From Gracilaria gracilis (taxonomy: Eukaryota; Rhodophyta; Florideophyceae; Gracilariales; Gracilariaceae): a DNA stretch of 64,000 bases. This document shows, one piece after another, positions 8,851 to 19,199 of the stretch (positions within the stretch are counted from its first letter, which is position 1; the number at the start of each line of letters is the position of its first letter). The position numbers were made by a program, and so were the translations under genes. The notes beneath the pieces are model-generated. The model saw only the letters and a list, made by a program, of their open reading frames with translations, made no database searches and was not told where the DNA came from. The stretch spans positions 186,001 to 250,000 of the forward strand of contig JARGSG010000195.1 in assembly GCA_030374805.1 (NCBI GenBank), written 5' to 3'.

Positions 8851-11000
8851 AAAATATATGTTTTGCAGCTTTTATCCGCATGGCTTTCATCTCCACCTCC
8901 ATTGGATATAAAAATCGAGACGTAGTGTCCTTGTTTCCGAAGCAGTTCGGCATAACCATCTAGTGCTGCCATATTAGTAGCACGACCAACGCTGAGATGG
9001 CGACGTAACTCTCGTCGTATTGCGCGGTAGTGGCTGTAAGGTGGTTGCCTCATATATATTCCTTTCGCTTTTACCAAACCTTCAATGGTTTTTATGGAGA
9101 TCGTTGGGTCCTTTGCTGCTTCATCAAGAAGTGTCCTTGCCACCTGGTGCGCTGTGTATGCTTCAGCGCAGTTCCTAGCATTTCTAGCCGACGCTTCTGA
9201 CGAAGAAGCGGATGGCACATCTTGTCCAAAGCACTTGTTACTATGCCCTATGAACTTATTGAGTTTCCACATTCCGCTTTTCGGCTGCCAATCGAAAACC
9301 AAAGTTGACGCACAATCCTTCTCTCGGCACGTCATTGTGAACTTGGTAGCGGTTTGATGGATGTTGATGATGGGCTGGATGCCCATATAAGCCGTGTACG
9401 CCCGAACAATCTGCTCGCACTTCCAGCGAGCATCCATCATCATTCCAACCTGTGGGTTTATCGGGCAAACTCTACGCGGCTTCCAACGCAGAGCAGCGGA
9501 GCGTTCAGCCCGCAGCGCATCCTTTGCACGCTGCCTAGCTTTCTGGTTGGAAACGCGCTTCTGCTCTTTTCTCTTCTCCTCTTGTGGCGTACCAGATACC
9601 CCTGACGAATTTTGGCGAACAGGGCGGCTGGGTTGACAAAATTCTTTGTCAAAGCTAGTTACAGCGTCGTCAGCAATGTAGTTGCAGGGGTTGAAGTCGA
9701 CCTCGTCGCCTGTTCCTTCGAGATCGTCAGCACTGTTGGCTTCGTTCTCTGTCCCAAACCAATTTTCAAGCTCTTCTTCTTGTAGTTCATTGTCAATTCC
9801 TGATATTTCCGGATCACAGGCAGCCTCTCTTCCATGCGACGGGGGGCAGGTGGTAGACGTGGGAGGACAAGGCGGAGGGGACGCACAACGGGGTTGCGGC
9901 CGATTAGACTGTTTGGGAGCGGACGGCGAGCAGTGGCGATGTAGCGAGGACGACGGAGGCGGTGGCGATGGAAGATCAGGCGGAGGCGATGAATATGGAG
10001 CCTGTGGCGGCGATGGACGCTGAAGCGGAGATGTTTGGCGGTTGGACGGCTTTGATGCATGGCGAGATGGCGGTGGCGGCCCTTGACGAGATGGTGGTGG
10101 CGACCCATGACCAGACGGCGGTGGTGAGCCATGACGCGGTTGGGGGAGTGGCTCATGGCGGGGGTTCTGCGACGCATGGTGGGAGGGCTGCGGCGCATGC
10201 CGCGGTGGCGGCGACTCTTGACGGGGTGGCGGCGGGGACTGGTCGGTAGGAGATGGGTGGCATCTGAAAGGGGATGAACTCTGCCTATTTGGCGATCTAG
10301 AAGCAGATTCATGCGGTGATGAAGGTTCACGAGCGAGCGGAGACGATTGACGGGGGCGTGGAGAACCTCCACATCGTTTTGTAGTTGAACGAGACGGAGG
10401 GGATAGAGAGCGGCGAGGTTGGCCTGAACACTGAGGCGGTGGTGACTTATCTGTATGGTTTGAAGAAGGGCCCTGGCTCTGTGCAAACGGAAATCCCGAG
10501 GTTGACGAATTGGGACGCGGTGGTGTCTTCTTACGGCGAGGCGGTTTGGACTGAGAAGATGGCGGCTGTGATGGACGAGCAGCAGATTGCTTTTGTCGTT
10601 GTTCAGCTTTGCGGAATTCGTGCACTTCTCGAGCGTGCATTTGGCGCTCGTATTCTTTTTCGCGATCACTGGTGCGTAGACAGAAGTAAACGTCTTCCTC
10701 CAGGACAGGAGCGGAAGGGAGAGCTTTACCTCTTTCCCAAGCAGTTATAAGCGCTTCATTTTTTGCTTGCTCAAAGCCGCGGGCAATGATCTGCATGCAC
10801 TCTTTAGATCGATCGAGATCCCTACTTCTGCCACGATCAGGATGCACAAGCAACGACAAGCGCAAGAACGACTTCCTAATTTGACTGATACAAGGGTGGG
10901 CGTCAGTACAAAAAAGCTCTGCAAAAGTAGTGCAGTCGTCTGTGTCCTGAATGTGTGCCAAGACTTTGGCCGTTGTAGAAGGCAAATGAAGCTGCGCCAT
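8841..11000 (-). CDS. J-domain MULE N-terminal protein (J domain, proline-rich linker, zinc region)
   Basis: A continuous ORF of about 719 residues from the ATG ending at 11000 (a GTG 21 bases upstream also opens it). Residues about 24-88 form a DnaJ-type J domain: helix II IRKSFLRLSLLV, the HPD tripeptide at 10836-10844, then a long helix III. Residues 125-400 are Ser/Pro/Arg/His-rich repeats of an SPPP(S)RH type, followed by an acidic stretch and a basic helix (KRKEQKRVSNQKARQRAK). A MuDR/FLYWCH-like metal-binding module follows, with CREKDC and HSNKC. It then runs in frame into the start of the transposase domain and stops near 8841. J domains stimulate Hsp70 ATPase. Its fusion to a transposase is unusual; the function is inferred. 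Confidence 0.72.
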   Translation of the reverse strand: MAQLHLPSTTAKVLAHIQDTDDCTTFAELFCTDAHPCISQIRKSFLRLSLLVHPDRGRSRDLDRSKECMQIIARGFEQAKNEALITAWERGKALPSAPVLEEDVYFCLRTSDREKEYERQMHAREVHEFRKAEQRQKQSAARPSQPPSSQSKPPRRKKTPPRPNSSTSGFPFAQSQGPSSNHTDKSPPPQCSGQPRRSLSPPSRSTTKRCGGSPRPRQSSPLAREPSSPHESASRSPNRQSSSPFRCHPSPTDQSPPPPRQESPPPRHAPQPSHHASQNPRHEPLPQPRHGSPPPSGHGSPPPSRQGPPPPSRHASKPSNRQTSPLQRPSPPQAPYSSPPPDLPSPPPPSSSLHRHCSPSAPKQSNRPQPRCASPPPCPPTSTTCPPSHGREAACDPEISGIDNELQEEELENWFGTENEANSADDLEGTGDEVDFNPCNYIADDAVTSFDKEFCQPSRPVRQNSSGVSGTPQEEKRKEQKRVSNQKARQRAKDALRAERSAALRWKPRRVCPINPQVGMMMDARWKCEQIVRAYTAYMGIQPIINIHQTATKFTMTCREKDCASTLVFDWQPKSGMWKLNKFIGHSNKCFGQDVPSASSSEASARNARNCAEAYTAHQVARTLLDEAAKDPTISIKTIEGLVKAKGIYMRQPPYSHYRAIRRELRRHLSVGRATNMAALDGYAELLRKQGHYVSIFISNGGGDESHADKSCKTYIFSR

Positions 11001-11098
11001 GATACGTTGATTGGGTAGCACTTATGCAAAGTGTTGGAGGGGGAGAAATGGTTAATGTTGACTACGACTGCCAACAATCAGCAGTGACTTTCGAGTCA

Positions 11099-11206
11099 GT
11101 TGCGGCGACGGAAGAGCCGCAACGAGTGACAATATGGCAGTCGCAAGATGGCCACTTGTGTAGACGGTGACAGTGTTGAAGTCACTCGCCTGATGGCATA
11201 TTGTCA
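11099..11206. repeat. Paired hairpins upstream of the J-domain ORF
   Basis: GTTGCGGC (11099-11106) pairs with GCCGCAAC (11116-11123). Right beside it TGACAATATGGCA (11127-11139) pairs with TGGCATATTGTCA (11194-11206) with one mismatch. They lie 100-200 bases upstream of the J-domain ATG and could mark the right end of the MULE or its promoter. I found no matching inverted copy on the left side near 7460-7525. Confidence 0.45.
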
Positions 11207-11209
11207 CCC

Positions 11210-12101
11210 TCTCATATATTCAGTTTTCATGAAGTCAGTGCACTTTTCTCACAATACAGAAATATTCACTTACTTATTTGTCCAAAACTGCTCCTGGTCA
11301 CTACACGAATCCTACAATGACTCAAAACCTTTTATTCATGGGTGGAAATGTCGGAGCAAGCGTACCTCGTTTATTCTCTCCCTCCTTCCCCTTCCAAACG
11401 CACCCACCCCTTCGACCTCTACTTATGCTAGTTTGAAACAGGCGCGGTAACATTATTGGATGGACAGCGTTTTACCGACCATGTGCTGGAGGGCTCGGGA
11501 AAGTTTAGCATTACTCAAAAAACCAAGTATCAAAATTTAAGGCAATTGATGATATGAGTTCATTCATATGTTTTGAAATATATATCGAGCGTTTGCTCAG
11601 TACTCATTATTGAGAACTGATCGTAAATTGGTCGAACTAAAAAAATCACTTTTGATATATCAATACTTCCGTAAATTTTGTAACAACAGCAATATCGGCA
11701 GGTAACTTGTTAACGCCCGAATTACTATGAGTATGATTTTAGCATCAACACGTTATTGGTTTAAAAAGATGTAAACCAAATCAAATAAAAAAAGTTGTAA
11801 TATCACAAAAACCAGAAATATCAAAAATTCCGATTACATGGAACAGTAGAAGACTTAGTATTTGCGGAAGGCAGAAGTTTATCCGCAAGTGAGCAATTCA
11901 TATTCCAGCACACGAGCCTGACGACTCGTTGCCGGGTGATGAGATGAAAAAAACGTTTTTCTAAGTACTGGCTTTACTTTGCATATACTGTACAAACAAT
12001 TTAAAGGCAAACTTCAACAAACAACCATAGAAATTTAGTGACAGAAGATATGTTATTCCCCAAGTGTCCATTTACATATAAATAGATAATTCACTGTTTT
12101 G
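11210..12101. other. AT-rich spacer, no gene seen
   Basis: From about 11450 base composition turns strongly AT-rich. The only long frame (11148-11450) has no recognisable domain and overlaps the hairpins. The terminal inverted repeats of the Harbinger element that follows should lie here, but I could not pick them out. Confidence 0.4.
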
Positions 12102-13129
12102 CTAAGATACTTTGAAAAGGGGTTGATCTAAGTGAAGAACTAGCTGTGTAATATTAAGCACCGAAAAGAAACATGTTGCATATAAATCGAGACGGTGCCT
12201 GAATACATGACTTAGAATAAAAAAATGTCGGAGTCTTCGGAAAAGTGTTTCGTGTCGTGCCCTTATTTTCTTATAAGTCTGCCTGCCACGAGTTGTTCGA
12301 AAGTGATGTCGTTGCACACATTTCGGGTTCTTGTACGTACCATCTCCGATAATTTTCTCATTTACTTTCAATAAATGAGATAACTTAAGTTTGAAAATTT
12401 TGAGATCTGAAAACTTTCCAGCAGGAAACGGCCCGTGACCCCAGATAATCATCCCATTTCTTGTAGAAAGCGCAACTTCGTATCTCAAGGCCGGTCCGTT
12501 GAACTTGTGACTGTACCAGATTGGGGAGAAAGGTTTCGGCTCATATATTTTGAAGTCCACACCATCCACGGAACTGTGCACATTTCTTTGCAAAAATGGC
12601 CTTTCCATTTCTCGAAGTTTCCAATGCATCTGCCAAAGAGTTAGTATTTATCTTTTATAGTAACCATAGCAAAAGTGTAGTTACTTACCACATTCATTTT
12701 AGACAAGTGATGAAAAACAATTTTTACCTTGTTTCGGAATGTTTTTAGATCTGCCCCTGACAAAATGCTGTTCACATTTTCCGTCGCATAAATTTTCAGA
12801 AAGAGCAGTGACCAAAGAAGATGAACCGGTCTCGTCTTCTTCGGTATTGTGTCCATAATGCTTTCCCAAATAGTGACACACATATGCGACGATATTCCAA
12901 ATAAAGACTTATGTTTCGAATCTAACGTTACGGGACTCAATCCCGGAGCCTTGTTCATTATCGCCAATGCATGATCATAGAATATTTTCGCTGAAACTCT
13001 CATAATAGTAAACATAGAGATTCCAGATGAGAAGAATGCTTCAGTCTTGAACCAAGTACCGACGAGACCAACAAAAGTTCTTGCGAAGTGCTGTAGTGAC
13101 CAATTTGTACTATGATCGGCCGTTTCCAT
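12102..13129 (-). CDS. PIF/Harbinger-type transposase (DDE_Tnp_4), two exons
   Basis: Exon 1 is 12689-13129 (start ATG ending at 13129) and exon 2 is 12102-12629, giving about 322 residues, a normal Harbinger length. Exon 1 carries the helical region with CVTIWESIMDTIP, HLLWSLLFLKIYATE and a K-T-F-R-N-K stretch. Exon 2 has the catalytic domain: first aspartates in SVDGVDFKIYEPKPF, then WYSHKFNGPALRYEV and GHGPFPAGKFSDLKIF, the second aspartate in IIGDGTYKN, and the glutamate in ARHETLFRRL. It closes with FRHRLDLYATCFF and PLFKVS before a TAG. No internal stop or shift is seen, so it could be active. The element encodes its partner divergently at 14120. Confidence 0.88.
12630..12688 (-). other. 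59-nt spliceosomal intron in the Harbinger transposase
   Basis: On the minus strand the intron starts GTAAGT, has the branch sequence TACTAAC, and ends TTGGCAG, with phase 0. Removing it joins exon 1 (...KMNV) to exon 2 (MHWKLRE...) in frame, while reading through gives a stop 14 codons later. All three consensus elements match canonical forms. Confidence 0.9.
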
Positions 13130-14119
13130 AACAACAGGCACCCAAATTCAGCCTACACTTTTGATTCTGCCCGTTTCTCGCACTGGGAGAAGACCCAAAC
13201 GTCAAGAATGTACAAACGTTTTGACACACGTGCTTTTGAATATAAAAAGGGTGCTTTTAGACCCATTGGGTCTGGCGTGTTCTTTGTTTGCTTAAATGTC
13301 ACTTTAAAAACCCAAAATACCATAATGGTGCTATTTTTTTTCTATAGAATTTTTTTACTCGGCTATAGGACACGTAATCTAAATGATTTGCTTTATACTT
13401 TATATTGTAATACTTCGATATAGGCAGGCGTCAGTGTAAAATGAAGCCATTAAGATACAAGAAAAATAGCTAAGAAAATACAAAATTGTGCGATTATGTG
13501 CAACTTTCACCGTTTTGAAGCGCTAAAATTCAATATTTAGGTTGGCGAAAACAGCTCTGCTTGGCGATTCTCAGTATCTCACCTTCTCTATTAATCCTGA
13601 AATATATTCAAAACAGCTTTAGCTGGTAAAGAAGCCTATTGAACGGCTGAAACATATTACAAGATTTGCATGTACTTTATTATGCAGATAATTTCTTTAT
13701 AATCAAGTTGCGATACTTCAGCTGGTCCACAGTATTTGGACCGGTATGCTTTAAACCCTACATCAAATCTCATGTAAGGGAACCATGGAGCAATCCCTTA
13801 GGCGAAACGTCCTACATTGAGAGTACAAGCCCCATCTCGGAAGAATGAATTTCCTTTTTTTGAATTTGTCTCCTCTCCCTTGGAAGCGTGTGAAACTTGG
13901 CCGTAGAGGGGCATGAGTTCTCTGATATCAGTGCAAACTATGTACTAACCGTGATGTACAATATTCTGTGTGATGAGGACTTCTGTTGCCAATGAGCAAA
14001 ATGCTCTTCCTCTCTGTACTCTGAGCCCTATAAATATGTCAACCATCTGTCAGACTTGCCACGCTTGCTCCATACTCTGATCTGCGTGGCGTTTCAAATA
14101 CGAATGTAAAATCTTTGTC
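13130..14119. other. Divergent intergenic region of the Harbinger element
   Basis: This separates the two divergently transcribed Harbinger genes and must hold both promoters. It is AT-rich. The short frames in it have no recognisable content. Confidence 0.5.
14029..14036 (+). promoter_or_regulatory. TATA box candidate for the Harbinger partner gene
   Basis: TATAAATA lies 84 bases upstream of the partner ORF ATG at 14120, a plausible distance for a core promoter with a short leader. The call is by motif and position only. Confidence 0.4.
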
Positions 14120-15033
14120 ATGGCATCTCCGAGGCTCACCAAGAATTCAGCCGCGGTCAAACTTATGCGGAAGTTATTCGACGATGGCGAGATTACAGGG
14201 TCAGAGGAGCCGAAGAAATTATGGGAGTCATCTTCCATATTTAAGAAGCACAAACTTCAGAACTTCAGACAATGTTATTACAACATATTACAACATGAGG
14301 AAACAATACACCAATCCTCAAGGTAAGAAATGAAATTTTCTTCTACTTTTTAGCTTTGTATTAACCAGTTGTAGACCCTGAAGACGGAGACGAGGAAGCA
14401 TTGGACAGACGGTTTACATCGCATGGAACAGATTCAAACTCAATTACACCCTCTAAAAGTAGAAAGCGCAAGTATACGGCAGAAGGCTTTGGCGGGTTCG
14501 ATGACTTTAATGAAACCGATGCTCATGAGGAGGGTGTGGAAGTTGTTGCAGCGACCAATGCATTCAAACCTTTGCATTTAACCTCAGTGTGGATCGAGCC
14601 TGACACTGTCGTGAAGCGAATCTCTGTCGCAATCAATCTTCCTTCAGGAGTAGGCCAGAACATGTTTTCTCTGCATGTAGTCGATGATGGAGAATATTTG
14701 GAACTGCGAGTTATCTGGCCAAAACCAATGGTTGAAACGGAAGTGAGGCATCGTAAATGGTTGTCAGGTAGCAGCGAAGATAGTTTGAGATCATATCATC
14801 CCAAAATCGTTGGGTTCCAAAATTCACTGAGAAAAATGCGTCAGAAGAGCTCCGATCGGGTCGAGTCGTCATGTAGAATTCATCTACCATTTCGGGTTCA
14901 ACCGCAAATTATATCTAAGTCAAATTTGGTTTAGACAGAATATGGAGTTCGAATGTTGTACGTGGATCTAAAAGAGGCCGATGTCAGTGAATACTGCAAG
15001 GTTGAAGATAACGATATGTTTTATGTCGTATGA
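14120..15033 (+). pseudogene. Harbinger-associated partner protein
   Basis: Exon 1 (14120-14322) encodes a helical DNA-binding-like head (SAAVKLMRKLFDDGEI, KKLWESSSIF, NFRQCYY). The reading frame meets a GTAAGA donor at 14323. Splicing to the AG ending at 14408 keeps frame (phase 2, 86 nt); the nearer AG at 14374, after a TATTAAC branch-like site, would shift it. Exon 2 has a basic patch (KSRKRKY), an acidic stretch, then a conserved-looking domain with INLPSGVGQNMFSL, YLELRVIWPKP and RIHLPF. A TAG at 14932-14934 ends the frame, but sensible sequence (MLYVDLKEADVSEY) continues in frame to a TGA at 15031-15033. Harbinger elements usually need a second protein for nuclear import and DNA binding; that role is inferred. 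Probably recently disabled by one codon. Confidence 0.6.
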
Positions 15034-15800
15034 TATCTTCCTAAATTTTTATTCTTTGCTTCATTTTGTTGAAGCACCATAGTGTTTTTCTAATGTTCCA
15101 AACTAAGTCATTGGAGCTTTCAACATGCGTATGTCCTTTTTTTCTGGACTAATTGCCATAAAGAATTTTTCTACGAGTATGAATTGCTTGTTTGAAAAAA
15201 GATGAGAGGTTTTGACATATGTGTTGCTTCGAAAATACCGTATGACTGAATGAAATATTTTAATAGGTTACGAGGACAATTGCATAAACAAAAGCTGTAG
15301 CCAGTTTTCGAGTGGTGCTATGAATTTAAAATAGGAATGAAAATTCTAACGGCAAATTGGCAAACAATATTTTTCACTTTGTAATCAAAAGCATTCAGAA
15401 TGTTTTTTATATATTTATAATGTTATTTAATCCAAAAAACGTGATTTGTACCGATTGTATCACTCTGCAATTCCAAATGCAGTTTTTACGACAAAGCTCA
15501 AATTTCCCGAACCCTCCTGTGCACCAACAACACAAATGATTAACACCCCTTTATACTGACACTCCGTCATCGTAGTCCAATGCATGGCAGCTGCCTGTTA
15601 CATTTAATTCGTTTTCAAAAAACAAGTGTATTCGCGAGTTAAAAAAATTGCACCTGTACATTCAAAGACTGCGATTATCAGGAAGTATCAAAATATAACT
15701 CAATTTTATTGTTTTAACCAGAAAACCATGAAAAAACTCTCAATTTCTTTCAAACTTAAAGAAAATGTCCATAGCATCCTTCTTCCAGCACATACAGCTT
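15034..15800. other. AT-rich spacer, no gene seen
   Basis: No coding signal stands out on either strand. The right end of the Harbinger element should be here but its inverted repeat was not identified. Confidence 0.4.
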
Positions 15801-17350
15801 AAAAAGCGGAAATTAACCCTTTACTATCAAAATGGTTTCGGTGCTTAACAATAATCTCCTGCAGCTTAAAAATTAACTGTTTCTCTTCTTACAGCCCATT
15901 AAAATTCCGAAAAAGCCCAGTTCGAATCATTTCTTTCCCAGCATATTTCAGATCGTAAATATCTCTTTGGGGAGTAACATCTATCACTGTTAAGCCAGAT
16001 AAACGCAGAAAAAAAGTTTTTTTCCGGATTAGTCCTCTTTTCAGATATTCACCAATCCTGCTTTTTAATCATCTCCATTTTGTAGTTTTTCTATCTCCCG
16101 TTCTACGAGCTTCTAATTTTCTGAATAATGAATGAATTAGCTGGCTTCAGAAGGTGCGTTGCGTTTTGTGGAAAGTATTAAATCTTAGTGTTTACATTAT
16201 TTGCCGCAAATAACAGCTCTAGAATTTGATTATGCCCACTGCAATTTTCGACAAACCAAATACTCTTCCTTTTGTGTGGCAAGCGCTTCATGATCGTTTT
16301 CTCTCCTGGCCATTGCATCTTAACAACCGTGTCCATCTAGTCTTTTTTACGACTACTATAGAAAACATTTGGAACAGCATCTGGTGCTCCTATAATTGGG
16401 TACAATCTGTTCTAATTCTGAAGCATTTTGAACACCGGCTCAATCTTTCCAAAAGAAACATTGCTAATTAGAGCAACCATGGTCATACCCTCTTTATCGA
16501 AAACCAAATCCGCATACTTATCCCCATTCTCTCCGCAAAAACAAAACTTGCGGCTATTATCTATGTTGATCATGAAGTGTGTTTTGTCTGCGTTTTTGAC
16601 GTTCTACTTCTTCCAAAAATCTTTTCTAAATATTCACACAGCACGCCCTTAATAGTACGCAATCTCTTTGAGTATGAAGTTTGTCTTCTGTGGAAAATTT
16701 CTGTGTTTTTCCGTGTGTACGCGGCTTAAAATTTGATAACAATCTGCAAATCTTGGAATTCATCTTTTTGTGATCCAGCTTGTCATAAGTTTTCTGGTTC
16801 CACTGTCGACAGCAGAATTCATGTATTCATGTTTTTCTGAGTGATGTATTATCATTTTGGCAATGACTTGCAAAGTCTTATATTTGAATTTGACGCCCGG
16901 TCTACGAATTCTGTCAAATTCCTGGAGCATATGATAGTGGAAAATAGTAACCCAAGGTTCTGTCTTTCTTCCTCTACCACTGCGAGAGTTCAAATGAATG
17001 CGCTTACGACCGAGATTGGTTCTCTTTTTGATAGATATGCATAGCCCGCCAATGCCCGGGTTTCCCTATGAAACAAAATACTGCTCTCTTTTGCCCCACA
17101 GCATACTTACTTTCTGTAAATTGGCTTTGGGGCTACCGCAGAAGAAAAGAGGAAATTTTTGCACTGTTTTTGATATGATAGCCAGATCGATAACAGAGAG
17201 AACTTTATTTACGCTGCGTTTCCTTTTTCGGTGAGATCTAACGGTTGAATGGTGGGAGACTCTTCTCGGATGCATCGGGGGGTTGTGTGGGATTGGTTCG
17301 ATCTTTTGGCATTGTGGTTTGTCTGCTGGCAGCTCGTTTGAATGCTGCAA
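15800..17350 (-). pseudogene. Decayed pogo/Tigger-like DDE transposase
   Basis: No long ORF survives, but translating the minus strand in pieces gives a collinear transposase. About 17350-17100 has a helix-turn-helix-like start (RKRKRSVNKVLSVIDLAI). About 16960-16780 has a CENP-B-type binding region (EFDRIRRPGVKFKYKTL, AVDSGTRKL, SWITKRW). About 16600-16240 has the catalytic core with MINIDNSRKFCFCGENGDK, MDTVVKMQWPGEK and VENCSGHN. About 16180-16090 has YFPQNATHLLKPANSFII, and a tail with AGKEMIRTGL near 15930 follows. The second motif reads VEN where VDN is usual. Many stops (TAA, TAG) and shifts make it dead. The order and motifs match the oomycete/algal-type pogo-like family as I know it. 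Confidence 0.65.
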
Positions 17351-17359
17351 TGATTGGCG

Positions 17360-17890
17360 GTCCAGAGGTTGGAACAGTCATGTTACAATGTGATACGTGA
17401 AGTTAGAGAAAAGACAAGACGTTCGGCGACTTCTAATCTATACGAGCCCGCCATTTTGCGAGGTAAATGACCCTTACCCACACTAATTTTGGCCCCACTA
17501 GATGACGGGTATACCGTAAATAGTATGGGTTATTGTAAGCCAAATTAAATATGTTACCAAACTATTTAGGCACCCTCTTTAATTGCCGTCACTAGGTGCA
17601 AACATATTATTTCACTCCAAATCCAACTCATTTCTTTTCTTTATATTTTGCCACTTTGCACATCATCTTTTTCCTGCTTCTTGCATCCCAATTCTTCGAA
17701 AACGTAGCGCCATGCGTCCACCCGCATTTTTAGCCTTTGCTACGTTTCCACAAAATCAAAAATACTTCGCTCACGGTAAATATTTTTCACGTTAGCCCCG
17801 TTTCTACGTACATGAATGTAGATTCTGCGTTTATCACGTCAAGAGTTTTAAAAACGCCTCCTTCAAGTTTCAGAAAAGACCTCAGCCTTC
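17360..17890. other. Spacer with no clear feature
   Basis: Low-complexity AT-rich DNA. Several short open frames are present on the plus strand but none has a recognisable domain. Confidence 0.35.
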
Positions 17891-18029
17891 TAAATTGTTC
17901 AAAACGTTTTTCTTTATTGTACTTTCTATTTTACTTCACCCAGTTTGGCGGGAATCAAGTAACAAACCGAGCTTGGCCTGGACAAAACAGCTTGCTGCCA
18001 TAAGTACATGTGGCGTCGCTCTATTTGAG

Positions 18030-19183
18030 ATCATGGCCACCAAAATGGCTAGAGAGCCTCGCCGAGGTGGCAAAACTTCGCCGAGCTCCATGGGCGACTA
18101 CTCAATCCTTTCTTTGTCCCAGCATGATGATTTCCAAAAGCTTGACTACTATGGGGGATCCACGTTGGAGCTCCCATATGCTATCCTCGCCCCTGCCCAC
18201 TCTCGGCCCCATCGAGTGTCAGGCCAAGAGTTTATCGAACTCTTCTGACGCCACGTTACCGACTTTGTGAACGAGCGGGCTAATAATGAGCTCACACGAC
18301 AAAATGCTTACGAATTGGGGCTAACGGAGTGTTTTGAGGACACGGACACGTATAATTCAGCTTCTGAAGACACCCAATCGATCCGAACGATATACTGGGA
18401 TCATTGAAGTCAGGTGTGTTGCGCCATAGATGATGTAACCTACCTGTCTCGCACTGTCTTACTCTACATCTTGGCAGTTTACGAAGCTTCACGGAACACC
18501 GATCATCATTTCACTGACGATCGCTTCTCCTGAGGGAAGAACGGCCGCCTTTTCTCTGTTGCCTACATTCACAACTGGTGCCAGAAGAATCCCTACCGCA
18601 AACTCCTGATGACATATGCACCTTCCCGAGGGACTCGCCTTGATAGAACGTTATACCGAAGGCATTCATCGACCACCGTTCCTTGCATAGACTGCACCGA
18701 TTTTGGCATCTCCGCATCACTTCCGAACGCCATTCATCGCTACGGTAAGCGAAAGGAGGCTCAGAAGTGGACTGACTACTTTCGAGCAAACGCTTGCGAG
18801 TTTCGGGCGAACGGAAAGGTGGTAGACGGATCCCGCATCTCTCTGAAATCCTAAAACACCTTCCACAGCGGTAGCTTGTTATGGAAAGAGTCGTCCGCAA
18901 CTGCCCTCCTCTAAGAGACCTCATTGACATTAATCATGGTGTTTTTCTCATTACTTTTGCAGGGTCGAATGGGGTGCGTCACTGCATCACGTTCGATGCC
19001 ACGGCACGACTAATCTTCGACCTCGCGGAGCAGTTTGCGTTGATTTTTTTCGTAGAGGCGATTCCTGACTGCGTCGGCCAGAGTGCGTCCTTTCGTACAA
19101 TTATCGAGATCCGTCGTCTCGCTATTCACAGCGGCGAGAGATTGATCTATTCAAACGTCCCCAAGATCGTGACTAAACCTTGA
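18030..19183 (+). pseudogene. Unrecognised decayed protein gene with HCITFDA motif
   Basis: The coding frame opens with MATKMAREPRRGGKTSP and wanders between frames. Its best part is 18881-19183: GVFLITFAGSNGVRH, then CITFDATARLIFDLAE, then DCVGQSASFRTIIEIRRLA. The spacing of a histidine in RHC and aspartates in FDA/IFD recalls the distal half of papain-fold or Ulp1-like proteases found in some transposons, but I see no confident nucleophile, so this stays a guess. The gene is truncated or frameshifted near 18245, 18530 and 18855. It lies next to the 3' end of Gypsy-B on the opposite strand and may be host or transposon derived. Confidence 0.35.
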
Positions 19184-19199
19184 CGAGGGCTCGTAAGCA

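Noticed and set aside
9659-10669. Long Arg/His/Pro-rich frame and plus-strand Gly/Ala-rich frames opposite the J-domain ORF
   Set aside because: They are shadows of the low-complexity proline-rich linker; only one frame carries the J domain and zinc module.
7753-14934. In-frame TAG in the MULE and the Harbinger partner, suggesting TAG could be a sense codon
   Set aside because: The intact Harbinger and pogo-like transposases end at TAG where family proteins normally end, and decayed neighbours also carry TAA and TGA. Ordinary nonsense changes such as TGG or CAG to TAG explain it.
17280-17310. GATTGGTTCGATC as a tRNA B box
   Set aside because: No A box or cloverleaf could be drawn around it, and it lies in the head of a decayed transposase.
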